Source: Siphonodentalium dalli
Taxonomy: Eukaryota > Mollusca > Scaphopoda > Gadilida > Siphonodentaliidae
DNA length: 64,000 nucleotides
Direction: 5' to 3'
Assembly (NCBI GenBank): GCA_032622095.1
Contig: CP136067.1
Coordinates: forward strand, 96,646,707 to 96,710,706
Shown one piece after another: positions 1 through 12,600 of the stretch. Below the pieces are notes generated by a model. That model was not told where the DNA came from. It made no database searches and saw only the letters and a program-made list of their open reading frames with translations. The translations under genes were made by a program, and so were the position numbers. Within the stretch, counting starts at the first letter, position 1, and each line of letters opens with the position of its first letter.

Positions 1-408
1 CAACATTTCAAGATAAACAAAGATGAATAACTCTAGAATGGAAAATCCGAACAAAACGATGGAACCCTCTATTTAATGTCCTCATAGTTGTGAACATCCA
101 CACCAAATTTGGTTGAGATCCCAGCACAACTGTTGAAGTTACGACATGAACAGACACCAGACGGACCAAAAAGCCACTATTTCCAGATAAACAAAGATGA
201 ATAACTCTAGAAAGGAAAATCCAAACAAAACGATGGAACCCTCTATTTAATGTCCTCATAATAGTGAACATCCATACCTAATTTCATTGAGATCCGAGCA
301 CTACTGTTCAAGTTATGACACGAACAGACATCGGACGACGTACGGACTCACGGACGGACAGACAGGTGCAAAACAGTATACCCCCCTTTTTTTTTAAAAG
401 GGGGTATA
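1..408. repeat. 170-bp direct repeat pair with hairpin end
   Basis: A unit beginning AGATAAACAAAGATGAATAA occurs near 11 and again near 184. The second copy ends in ACGGACGGACAGACAGGTGC and a CCCCCC/GGGGG hairpin (380-407). The ACGGACGG tail is typical of mollusc interspersed repeats. The block lies in the intron after TBC1D9 exon 12. Confidence 0.7.
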
Positions 409-409
409 A

Positions 410-468
410 TTATAAGCTAGGTACATCTTGCCCCACACATGCCGTTTGTTGTATGGCGTCCACAACAT
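410..468 (-). pseudogene. TBC1D9: Partial duplicate of TBC1D9 exon 12 (3' half)
   Basis: 59 bases differ at only two positions from 531-589 within exon 12 and read [20 protein letters not shown]. The copy has neither the exon's 5' half nor the last codons and donor, and abuts a CCCCC/GGGGG hairpin repeat. Such high identity suggests a recent event. It is unlikely to be spliced as an exon, since I see no acceptor of its own. Confidence 0.85.
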
Positions 469-510
469 AGAATATTTACAATATGATAAGATGATATGTA
501 TAACACGTAC

Positions 511-643
511 CCGGCTCCCGTAACAGATGTAATTGTAAGCTAGGTACATCTTGCCCCACACATGCTGTTTGTTGTATGGCGTCCACAACGTACACTCTGT
601 ATCTCCATCTAATTTCTCATTACCCGGAAGACTGAATGCTAAC
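511..643 (-). CDS. TBC1D9: TBC1D9 exon 12, start of GRAM domain 2
   Basis: Acceptor ATTATAG at 644, donor GTACGT at 510. The 133-nt exon encodes [20 protein letters not shown], then [20 protein letters not shown] and YGSR. Choosing the acceptor at 644 gives [18 protein letters not shown], the same length as vertebrate SERYRALFRLPKDEKLDG. The next AG, inside CATTCAG, would delete four residues. Partial duplicates flank the exon on both sides (661-761 and 410-468). The next exon is outside the window. Confidence 0.92.
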
Positions 644-3600
644 CTATAATGAACAATAATGTAATTCTCATTAGCATGAAAACTGAAGTCTATCTACAAT
701 AAACAAGAATGTAATTCTCATTAGTATGGAGACTGAAAGCTAACCTACAATAAACAAGAATGCAAGTGGCCATAGGGGATAATGTCAGACATTACACTCA
801 ATGGAGCGATAAGCAATGCAGAACATTGAAATTTTTAAGTAATACTTGTCTATAAACTGTGTAATTATATTTGGAAACAGAGATTATTCCTCATAATTAA
901 AACTCAACAGAATATATTAACACAAAAGTGAATTTTTAGTTGGTTTGTTAAAATTGGGCGCATTATTGTGACTTTGTCGCATGTAGTCGTGACAAAATTC
1001 CAATGCTCAACTGTCACTTTGAAATGTGATCCGCCCCTAATTAATTATCCTATTTAAATAAAATTGCTCTTTCTAAGCTAATGGCAAAATATTATAGAGA
1101 ATTAAGTGGGTGTAATTATTAGAGGTCAACCAAAAGAACCATATGAAGTTTGGAATCATATAAAGAGTAAAATCCATGATTACTTTCAGCGGCATTTTTA
1201 TTATCAGATTCGATCACATTCGGAAATATTTGATGGCTCCTATGTACAGGTCACACCGAAGATTCAAATGAAATTTGGGATAAATCTGATGAAAACTGAT
1301 GCCAAATGATTTAGTCATGAAAAGATTTAAATCCAAGATGGCTGCTGTTGGCCATGTATTTCATTGAAAAAATTTCAAACTCGATAGCTCCCATTTAGAG
1401 GTCACCCCAAAGATCCATGTGAAGTTTGGGATCAATCGGATGATAAATGTTGGCTGTAGGGTGTGCCAAAGGATTTAGTCATGCAAAGAGTAAATAAAAG
1501 GTCGGCCGACCACAGTGTCCCCCGACAACGTGGCAAGTCGATGGCCGCTTTGTTAAAGAAATTTTTTAAAATGTCGATGGCCGCTTTGTTAAAGAAATTA
1601 AACCAGAGTTTCAAATCTCTACATTTAAAACTGTAGGAGGAGTTGATTACACCATGAAGGTACCCAATCTCATCCAAAAGTCAAAAACCCCCCCAAAAAT
1701 ATGGAAAAAATTATATTTTTGATTAGCTATATAGATGTTGCAAATCACCAACATGTTAGGAACAATATCCCAGAGTTTCAAATCTCTATGTTTAAAACTG
1801 TAGGAGGAGTTGATTACACCATGAAGGTACCCAATCTCGGAAGCACGGACGGATACACGGACGGAAGGACGAGGGTTATTTCTATAGTCCTCCGACGGAA
1901 ACGTCGGGGGACAAATACAAGATGGCTGTGATAGCCATGTTTTTGTTCGAAAAAATTTCAAATTGGATAGCTTCCATCTAGATATGATCATAAATGTGTC
2001 AGTAAATTCTTAAAACATTTCTCCAATAAATGTGGGACCCATGGTGTTCCGATGGATTCAAACTTGAAATCCAAGATGGCTGCTGGGGGCCATGTTTTTC
2101 AACAAAAAGCAGAAGAAAAAAATCAATGGCTACCATCTAGAGGTCACCCTAAGATCCTTATTCAGTTTGGTGACAATCAGATGAGGGAAGTGGCGATTTC
2201 AGGATCAAACTATAAAATGTGTTAAATAAAAAAGCAGATTTTACATGAAAAAAAAAAAAAAAAATAAAAAAATAAAAATTTAATCTAAAAAAAAAAATTC
2301 AAGATAAAATGATATCAAATGTGTGAGCTTCCTGAATTTTTTTGAAAACTCTGTGCCAATGCATTGGCCTAACAATATTTACCTTCACCTTGTAAGCCAG
2401 CGAATTCTCTTATATTTGGGAGACTTGCATATATAAGAGAATGCACCGGCACAGGATCTTTAATGCTGCAGCAGCGCAGCTCCCATCATGAAAGGGGTAA
2501 TTTCCAAGTTTAAATTCAAAGCTATGTGTATAAACTAATAATTCTGAGGTATGACATGAATTAAAACAAATATCAAACCTGAACGCTTCACTCCTCGTTC
2601 TAGCATCCAGATCTCGTTTCAAGGAAGACATCTTGTTTGAGGTTTTCCGCCTACAAAGAAATTAAAGGAAGTTGCAATACAAGTGAAAATTGATTCTTCC
2701 AAGAAAGAATGACCTGTTAGCCCTTTAACCCTTTCAGTGCCAAGTCCGATTTTTGTATCAACCCATATTTCCTTGATCATTTTTCAAATTTATTGATTAT
2801 AATAATGTGATACATTGATGGAAAGAGCTCTTAGAGCTCTTTCCATCAATGTATCACATTATTATAATCAATAAATTTGAAAAATGATCAAGGAAATATG
2901 GGTTGATACAAAAATCGGACTTGGCACTGAAAGGGTTAACTAGGTTTAGAGGAAAGAAAAAATAAATGTTTGATTGAAATTTAACAATCACAAATTTTAT
3001 AAAAAATATTATTAAAAACAACTGTGATAGACATATGATTGCCATTCACCTACAGTAATGCTCTAATTAATCGACTCCTTAACCACAGCAGAATTATGGG
3101 TAACTTTTCAGTAATTAGTCGGAAATATGGCTTGTTGCCATTCATCGGAAAGCTCTTGGTGAGAGCTTTCCGATGAATGGCAACAAGCCATATTTCCGAC
3201 TAATTCCTGAAAAGTTACCCATAATTCTGCTGTGGTTAAGGAGTCGATTAATTAGAGCATTACTGTATTTAAACATTTGTATCTAAATACTCAATGAGGA
3301 GTAGTTCTCTTAGGAAATGTTAAGACCATAGGTGATTTGTTGAACTTATTATCTGAACATTTCCCACCAAAGAGTAGAAATGCTTCTGCACCTGTATTAT
3401 TATATTTTAATCGGTTTGGTGTCTGCTTTTAAATTTATTACCTGAACATCCCTTCAAATTAATAATTGGCCATTCCAATGTATAATTTCATAACTGAATG
3501 GGAGAATCCATTTAGTATAGAAATGGTTAAAGGAGGTAGTTGTGGTTTCAAGACAATAAGATATTTAAAATTCATCGACGTAATTCAAGTGCAAAATCCA

Positions 3601-6600
3601 AACTGAATAAGAACATTTTAGTTTAGTAACTCAAAACTGGCTATATATTAGGAGAAATGTCATGCTTAACCCTTTCATGATGGGAGCTGAGCTGATACAG
3701 CATTAAAATTCCTGTGCCAGTGGATTCTCTTATATATGTGAGCCTCACATATATAAGAGAATGCACTGGCTTACACGGTCAAGGTAAATATTGTTAGGCC
3801 AATATATTCTTTTTTTTATGCGAGACTCCCTTGGGATACTCACATATATAATGCATTGGCTCTTGGTTTTCACAAAATTTCAGGAAGCTCCCGTTATGGA
3901 AGGGTTAAAGAGATTTGGTTTGTGTTCATTATGACTTGAACCCCTAGGCATATTCAGTTTTGTGGGTAGAGGAAACACTGTATAGATGGTCAAAGATCCC
4001 TGTCCAATTTATCACCCCAAAATTATTATTTCTTCTGTTTCAGGGGTCACAAATATTTGATATGAGTCGAGGAACCCACCCTTCAAAGATCAAAGTTATT
4101 AGATTTTGATTTTTTAAATCAATTTATTTTCTAAACCTCAAATTGTTGTCAGCCTAGCTAATATTCTGTGGGAAATATAATATAAAAGTTACGGGACGCT
4201 TAGTGGTCGGATATGATGTCATGTGAGGCAAAGTGAGATCAATATTAGGCGAGGCCGTAATTGATCTCGCCGAGCCTCACATGACACCATATCTGACCAT
4301 GTCAGTGGACAAAATCCAGCATATCCCTTTAATTAATCGTCACTGTAATTTATTTTAATTTGATAAGTTAAAGGCGTCGTCTATGGCCATTAACTTATGT
4401 AACATTACAGTGACGGGGCATGGGCGTTGAATGTAGGCCCCTGCGAATCGATTCAAAATCTTTCGTCTGATTTGATTCGTTCGGTTTCGGTTTTTTTTGG
4501 GAGAAAAAACCTCGGTTTCGGTTCGGTTTTCGGTTTTTCTTACTAGATAGTGAAATTATACTGAAATACATACAATTTGAGTATATACTTTCAAAGTAAC
4601 CGTAATTAGAGTCAATAATGTCCCAATAACGTTGAATATTTGAGGAAGGAACTGCGATCACCGGTAAACAACGGGACAAAATGCCGACGCAAAATGAATC
4701 CAATGCGATAAGATCATAAAGATGATACAATTCGGTATTTAAAAAAATAAACAGCCCCATCTTCACTGTTCAATGTTCACCCCTTTCTGACATGTTTAAA
4801 ACATATTTATCATATTATATGCATTATAGTATCTGAGAATTCAACCGCAAACAGCAAATTCACAAACAGTGGGCGTCCTTGACCTGACTGTGTAACAATT
4901 CTTGACACGTGCATGATTGACCCACATTCAATGACTGCGGGGTGATCGCTTTGATGTTGCAACATAGTTTACAAGCTGCACATGGTTTGCCCAGATTACG
5001 TCACATCGGAATGTCCGGACGATCAAAGTGTTCATACCATTTACTTGGTTTAGTTTTCGACTGTCTGGCCAGGTTGCTGGTAATTGCATGCTCTGATACG
5101 TTTTTATGACATATTAAGCAGCGACATTTTTTGGAGTCGTCTCCAGTTAGACGCGTAAAATAACTCCAAACAGGGCTTTTTGTTGAACCCTGTTCGTTAT
5201 TTTGTTCGGCAATGTTTTGAAAAAGAACAAAAACAGTCGCCTACGATATTATAACAACACATATCTGAGACGAAATGGACACATTCCGATATAATATTGA
5301 TCAGAGAGGCCGATAATTTGATAACAATATCAACTAATAAGTACCTGGGGAGGTATAATAAGTAGATTTAAGTGAAAAATAAACATATATAATAAAACCG
5401 TAATGTCGGTTTGAGCAGAATCGCATCGGTCGGTTTTTGGTTTATTGTCAAAAACCGAAACCGAGTTGTTTTCTCGGTTAACCGCCCATCACTAGCTACC
5501 ATGATTCGGATTTTGTCGAATCTTTGGTGACAGGTGCATTTCTGTGATTTTTACAAACCACAATGCTCTTACCAGAAAAGAAAATTCACTATAATAATGT
5601 AGCAAACAACTTAAACGTACGCACATACCGTTATGTCCAATGGCAGGGCATGTAATGTTATCACCAACTAATCTATAATTAATTGACCCTATCTGTAAGA
5701 ATGACATAAGTGAATAACAAAATTGCCAGAAAAGGTTGTGTGCCAGTGTCGTTCCAGGAATCATGGGAATTCCATAACACGCATGTATGCCAGATTTTAT
5801 ATCTTTGATTTGCATAAATGCGAGTCTGAATCTAAGTCTGAGTATTTTTGTACACATTGTCTGGTAAGTCTGTCAGTTTAAGCAACAAACAGCACAATCA
5901 TCGCAAGTGTAGCGAAAAATACTGCAATATTCAATGAAATGAAACAGGCATCAAGCTTGTCCGTATTCATGTCGACATTGGTTCTCTCATGCGTGTATGC
6001 TTTTAACAGTACTCAACGATTGCTTAGGCACATAAAATGCATAGAGGTGTGTAGATAAGCGCATAATCTGCGCATATTGCACTACATCGACGATCACCAG
6101 GCAGTTTTCGCAAGGCAATTTTGAACTCGATAAGCTCAGTAACAATGATTCGATTCGAGATTTGATTCGATTTCGAATCGTTTGCCCGATTCGATTTGAG
6201 ATTCGATTCAAAATGAAAACACCAATGCCTTGAGTCAATGGCTAATCACCAGAAGTAGGACAACTTGTTGAGTTTGATAGTTAATTTATGAGTCTTTAGA
6301 ATTCCTCAAATATATCGCATGCAGGTTTTGGTACATGATACTATGTCTTTAAATTCGCAGAAAATGATTTCTGACAGATATCCCCTTTTTTTACGCCAAG
6401 ATACACCAAAAATATTCCGGAGGCGACAGAGTTTCTGAAAAAACAAGATTGTGGAATATCACCTAATATTGATTTCATATGGGGTCACTGACCTAATATG
6501 GATTCATATACCGTCACTATTTATCGACGCTGATTGGCTAATCGCAAGCGGTGACATAATAAAATATAGTATAAAGTTGTGCGTGGATGCTGTAACAAGA

Positions 6601-9600
6601 TTTGGAGGTTGGGTTTAACAGTGATCGGAAATATGCTCGCAATATCACCAGAAACAAAATATATATAGGTATACTTAATCCCGATTCAGTAATCAATTTT
6701 ATGCATGCAAATATTCAAATGATAATACCATGCCGATTCAGTAATCAACTTTATGCATGCAAATATTCAAATGATAATACCATGCCGATCGTACATGAAA
6801 GAAAATGTTTGTTTACATTTGTGACACATTGTTGGGAAATTCCAGTTGGAACCAGGCATCACCATATATGATATTTGAGGTGTAGAAAATAAATAGATTT
6901 CAAAAATCAAAATTTAATAGCTCTGAACTTTCAAGGTAGCTGAGTATGTTATTTATAGGAACTCTTATCGACTCAAATCAAATATTTTTCACCCCCAAAG
7001 CCGAAGATATAGTAATTGGGGGGTAGGCTCATGCGAATGTCTGAGACTTGAATCGATGTGATATCACGCAAAAGGTTCGATTCGATTTGAAATGATAGCA
7101 GAGATTCAATTCATTTTCTAACCTTCCCACTTCAGGAGACTTGTGTGACTGTCTAATATATATAAATGAAAAAGACCTTAAAACATTGATGTCGAACAGA
7201 TAACCACCTATGTATCAACCATTAGGATACAAATGTAAACTTTTCTAATCCGATTTCATTTATCCATTCTATTTTCCAGTATAATAAGGTATAATCAGCC
7301 AAAATATGACAGCATAGGGTCATGATGAATTGATCAAATACTTGTCATGTACATTTCTATAATCGCCGGCGAGGAACGAATGGTTAATATCGCTGAACTT
7401 TCGATTATTTGGTTCGATTCGATGTGAACTCTTCCTCCAATTCGAATCGAGGTTCGATTTGACAAAAAAAATTTGATTCGCAGGAGCCTATTTGGGGGTT
7501 TTAAATCGTACAGGGCATCTTTATTTCACTAGTAATTATTTTTGACACACCTTGTTCTGGAAGCAATGGTCTTATCCTCTTCAAATGTTGCATTATCTGA
7601 TAGTAATCTGAAAAATATGGTTTGAAATTTTAGGTTTCATCATCCATGTATAACAAGTAGAACAATTATCGTTAATATTAGTGCCCTTTTAAGTTGTGTG
7701 AGGTCAACAACACATAACTCATGACACTCCTCGGGTCAATTAACCCCTGTGAATCAATTTTTAAAACACCTGGCACCAATGGTACCTATCCCATGACTCC
7801 CCCTCAGGGCCTCACATATATAAGAGAATGCACTGGCTTACAAGGTCAAGGTAAATATTGTTTTTGATTTGAAATCTATCTTTTAAGGAGTCGCCCCAAT
7901 CGTGAATTTTCAAAAAATCTCAATTTCAAACTATAAAAGTTAAAAGTCCTTCTTGTTAATGCCCCATAGTTGGAGTAAGAAGAGTGAAAAGTTGAAAGGG
8001 AAAATCACTATCCTCTATAACCAATGTATGCTATAGTAACACAAGAACACAAGATCACCCTCACAATATGAGAGGTAAGTTCTAGTTATTAAAAAAAGTG
8101 GTTTAAAAAAAATAAATTGAGGTAGGTCGATATAGTTTGACAGGAAATATTTGCAAAAAACACACTGCATTATGAACCCAACTAGAGTATGTGCTCAGTC
8201 TACCATCTGAAATCATTACTGTCTGCAAGAAAATAAATCAAACATTTTTATTGCATATTTAATTTTTTTGGCAGCCATTTGCAGAACTATTTTTTTTTAT
8301 CTTGTGAAGGACCAAAACAACACGTTTGCAATAACCTGGCAGACATAAACACTCAATAGAAATACTGATTCATCTTTTCAGACATTATGTTGTTTTATGG
8401 TGATTTTTCCACACAAAAAAAATAGTTCTGCAAATGGCTGTCTATTACATAACGCATGTTTTGTTTATTATCACAAATAAATCTATCATGGTATGGGCTC
8501 TCATTGCCCGAGTTGTCATCAGAAAGGGTTATTTCAGCTACCACCATATGTTTGCAGCCGAACTATTCTAATTTCATGATCCCGTTGTTGTGCGGTGAAT
8601 TTCTGGGGCAAAATGGGATTTTTTCACATTTTCTTCATGTTACGCAAACCAATTTGTATGCATTTTTCGCATTGTTTTCATAATGTTCATAATGTATCAC
8701 TTACTGTTTCATGGCCATGTTAGCTAACTGTTCCATAAGGCGGAATGTTTCATTATTGTTGAACAGCATGGAAAAATAGTGCTGAAAGTAGAAAATGTGC
8801 CCAGCTTAGAGATTACACATAGATAGTGATTTTCAGTGGAAAAGAAAAGGATTGACAAATAATAACGAGGTTGATGATGCTATTGAGGATTATGACGATG
8901 AAAAAAATGATGATTATAATGAAGATGATAATGACGACAATGATGATGGTGATGATAAGGATGATGGTGATGACGATGATGAAATGGTGAGTATGTTGAC
9001 GACGACGACGACGACAAATTAGGCCATATCTTTATATATTTTAGGTCTCTTGGTAAAGTAGAAAATGTTGGCCTAACTCGTAACATGTCTTGCCATTGCC
9101 AACAAAAGTCACCTAAGTCACCTGACTCACGTGACCATTCCACATACACAGTCAAACTGTTTAGACCCGTCAAATGTGCAGCATAACAAAACATGTAGCA
9201 TAGAGGAATAATCCAAATTGATGATAAGATCTTCTATAGTGAGAAGTCAACACTATTCAGGCAGCAGGAGAATCATGAGAATAGAATGTGTCTGCGTGGA
9301 TAGGTTGTGTTTTGATTGAAGCCAATTAAAGTTATGTGAAACACTCTGGTAGGGTGATCAAATAGAAATGGAGAATAATCTTGCTCAAAGTAGTTATTTT
9401 TGCAAATATTAATCCTGATTTACAACACACACAGTCATTCTTTTAATTAAATGCAATGACTTTTGATGGCGAAATCATTTGCGCTGGTTTATCACCAATA
9501 GTTGAGTTCTGAATTGAGATGTAAATATTTACAATTGCGCATAGTTCAGATGATGTTTTTTATGGAGTGGTATGGTTGATTTCTTTGGAGATTTTCGACA

Positions 9601-12600
9601 ATGTCAGTAGAATGCTGCATTCCTACAGTTGGCATAGCACCTGAATACTAACTTATCAGTTTCACACACTCAAACAAGTCAATAATATGTCTTTAAGAAT
9701 ATCGGCAGTTGCACTGCGGACATGTCACTTGTCTCTACCACCATATTATTGTTTACACGTTCTGCTACAAGTTCTGCCGATATCTCAAAATGAATTTTCC
9801 TGCCAAGTGCATATCCATAGCAATAACATATCCATAGCAATAACATATCCATAGCAATAACATATCTATAGCAATAACATATAGTAACACACATTACAAG
9901 TTACACATATGCATGGCTGAACCCAAGCCTGCAAATAGTGTATCTATCATTTGCAGAATGAGGTCCCCCAAAGGGTGAATTTAGTGATGCTATCCTACCG
10001 AGTGGGCTAGCATAAACAAATTCACCCTCTGGTGACCTCATTCTGCTTAGGCCTCATCTTCTGGGAAGTATCTACAGTCTCAAATTAACATTGTTTTTAG
10101 TTACTTTTTCCCATCTGCAAAGTTGCCATATCCCCTAATTTGCAGAATATAAAATGCATAATCGAGGTGACTAATGGGTGAACATCACCAACTTTTAACT
10201 GGGGAACTTCAATCTGATCCTAGGTCTTCCATAGCAGTTGAGGCCGAAGCAGAATGAAATTCCCAGAGAGTGAATTTGGTGACGCTAGCCCACCGTGCAG
10301 GAAAGCTTAAATAAATTCACCCTCTGCAGACCTCATTCTGCAAATGACAGACTCACTATTTGCAGGCTTGGCTGAACCTGGTTAATGTTTTCCCCAACAG
10401 GTGTATTTATATGAATCTACTTACGTCACCCTCTCTTGTACTGACTATAATGGAGTCGGGTAACACCAGAAGATTATTTCCCCTATCCAGTTTCTGGAAA
10501 AAGAAAAAAAAATCAACTGATAACAGGAAATTTATTTAAGAAAATCTCCACATCCCGATCTAATTACAGTTTAAAAGCCATTGTGAAAGGGAAGCGATTT
10601 ATAAACAGTTTGTGCTTCTTAACAATGCATTTATACTGCGTTATTATATTAGGAAATCAAGGTTATTACTTATGATTACATCTCAATGAAAAATATCAAC
10701 CTGAAAATGTATTTTAAGTTGGAAATATAGTTAAATACCTTACTGATATTTAATTTAGCGTAGTACTAATTTTCGCGCACCCATTGGTGCGCGAATTTAA
10801 ATCTGAGTGAAAAATAGTACAACTTCTGAGTTTATACAAAACCAAGGGGAAAATAAGTGGATTATGCTAATGAGTTACATATACTATGGAAGGTTGGACT
10901 GAATAGACAATTATATTCAAAGAAGGGCAAACAATATCAACTCCATTGTTGTAAAGCACTACATCAAGGTAAATTCTTCGAAGTTGCAATCGTTGTGAAA
11001 ATACAATTATTCTAGGCTGAAGGTGCATGAATGCACGTCTCCATCAGAGCTGTTTGCCACGGCAATTCCGAAAATACGGATAACCCCCAATTTCTCCAGG
11101 AAACAGCAAAACCCCGCATTCAAAATCCAAAAAACAATGTTTTTTTTATTTTTTTGAATTGATATTTGTGGGGGATTCCCCAAATGACCGTAATTTACGG
11201 TACCGTAAATACCCACACATTAACATTCACAGAATGTACCGTCGGTAACTTTTGATTGAAGACTGATCAGTGGTAAACTGGTACTGATATTAATTGAGTT
11301 TCACACTCTTATGAAGCCACATGTATAAAGGGTGTTGTTTTAGTATACAATACGTATAATCACAAGTGTGCAAAGTTCCGTATTGTTAGGCCTCATTGAT
11401 GAACATTTCTTAGAAACGGATGATAAACGAAATAAAACTGTAAGATGGGTCATTTTTCACTTTTGTTTTCACCCATACAAACATGTCCGCCATTGTCCGG
11501 TTGTAACTTGGTTTCGTTTTACTTATTTTAAATAAAGTATACAATACGTTTAGTCACAAGTGTGCAGCTGTATTGTGAGGCCCCATTGATGAACATAAGT
11601 ATGGATACTTTATGATTTAAGTTCACTGATAGTGGTATGCATTGCGAGCGGAATGTGTCCATTTCTTTTGCGGGTAAAACTTTTAAGACGGGTCCTTTTG
11701 TACTTTCGGTTTCACGCATACATGTCCGGTTGTAACCTGTGTAACTCGGGTTCGTTTTGAATTACTTTAAACAAAGTTTCTGCTTCTTAAAATTTGTTAA
11801 TAAATGGTGGAATGTGTGCATTTCTTTTGTGGGTTAAACCGTAAGACGAGTTCATTTTATCGTTTATTACGATTTTGTACTTTCATTTCGCGCATATCCG
11901 GCTGTATCCGCCATCCGGTGGAATTCTGAGTATTTTTACGAAGTGTCTGCTTCTTTCTTTTCAATAAATGGTGGTATCTCCCACACACTGCAGCTCTATT
12001 ACAATTACCAACAAGACATTCATTACCATTTTATTTAGGTTTATATATTTATAAAATAGAAACTCATAAAAACTATGTAATCTTCATCATAATTTTTTTT
12101 TTTGGAACATGAACATATTTGGGCATACCTCCCACAAAAATCTCCCGGATTGACATTTTTAAAACTTAACAGGTCTGGTCTCCATATTCACAACATTGGA
12201 ATGGGAACATGGTCATACAGTCTGATTTTATTATGTCAACCCAATATCCAAAATAAGGCAGCGAATTGTTGATTGTTCTGAAATCAGCAGCTAACGTGGT
12301 TGTGGTTTTACATCTCTTTCAAGTTCATTTCAATAATGTCCATAACTATTTAAATATCAGAATAATTACTACGAGCATATACACTCATCTTCATGACACA
12401 ATTATGGTGCTGTTATGTTCTACTCGATGTAAATTTCCATTGATTATCTTTAATATTCACAGTTATCTACAGGAGGGATTAACAGTAAAACTGTCATCAG
12501 ATACAGGACATTTTACGACCATATTTTTGTCAGTTTTGAATTTGCGCAGCACGGTGCACGAATTGAAAGAGCGTGAATTCAAAAATGATTGAAAAATAGT

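Noticed and set aside
631-640. Alternative exon-12 acceptor at CATTCAG
   Set aside because: It would remove four residues (LAF and neighbour) that align with the family, whereas the ATTATAG acceptor at 644 restores full length.
2410-2631. 73-residue minus-strand frame as an independent gene
   Set aside because: Only its first part is TBC1D9 exon 11. The rest is read-through past the donor into a MITE.
5492-5857. 121-residue minus-strand open frame
   Set aside because: No recognisable motif, lies at the edge of a GATTCG-rich transposon relic, no splice partners.
8880-9194. Histidine-rich minus-strand frame
   Set aside because: Product of the GAT/GAC microsatellite.
9805-9885. CRISPR-like array
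   Set aside because: The 17-bp units are head to tail without spacers. This is a minisatellite in an animal intron.
12266-12592. 108-residue plus-strand frame in a TBC1D9 intron
   Set aside because: No motif and no splice context. Length is within expectation for AT-rich DNA of this size.
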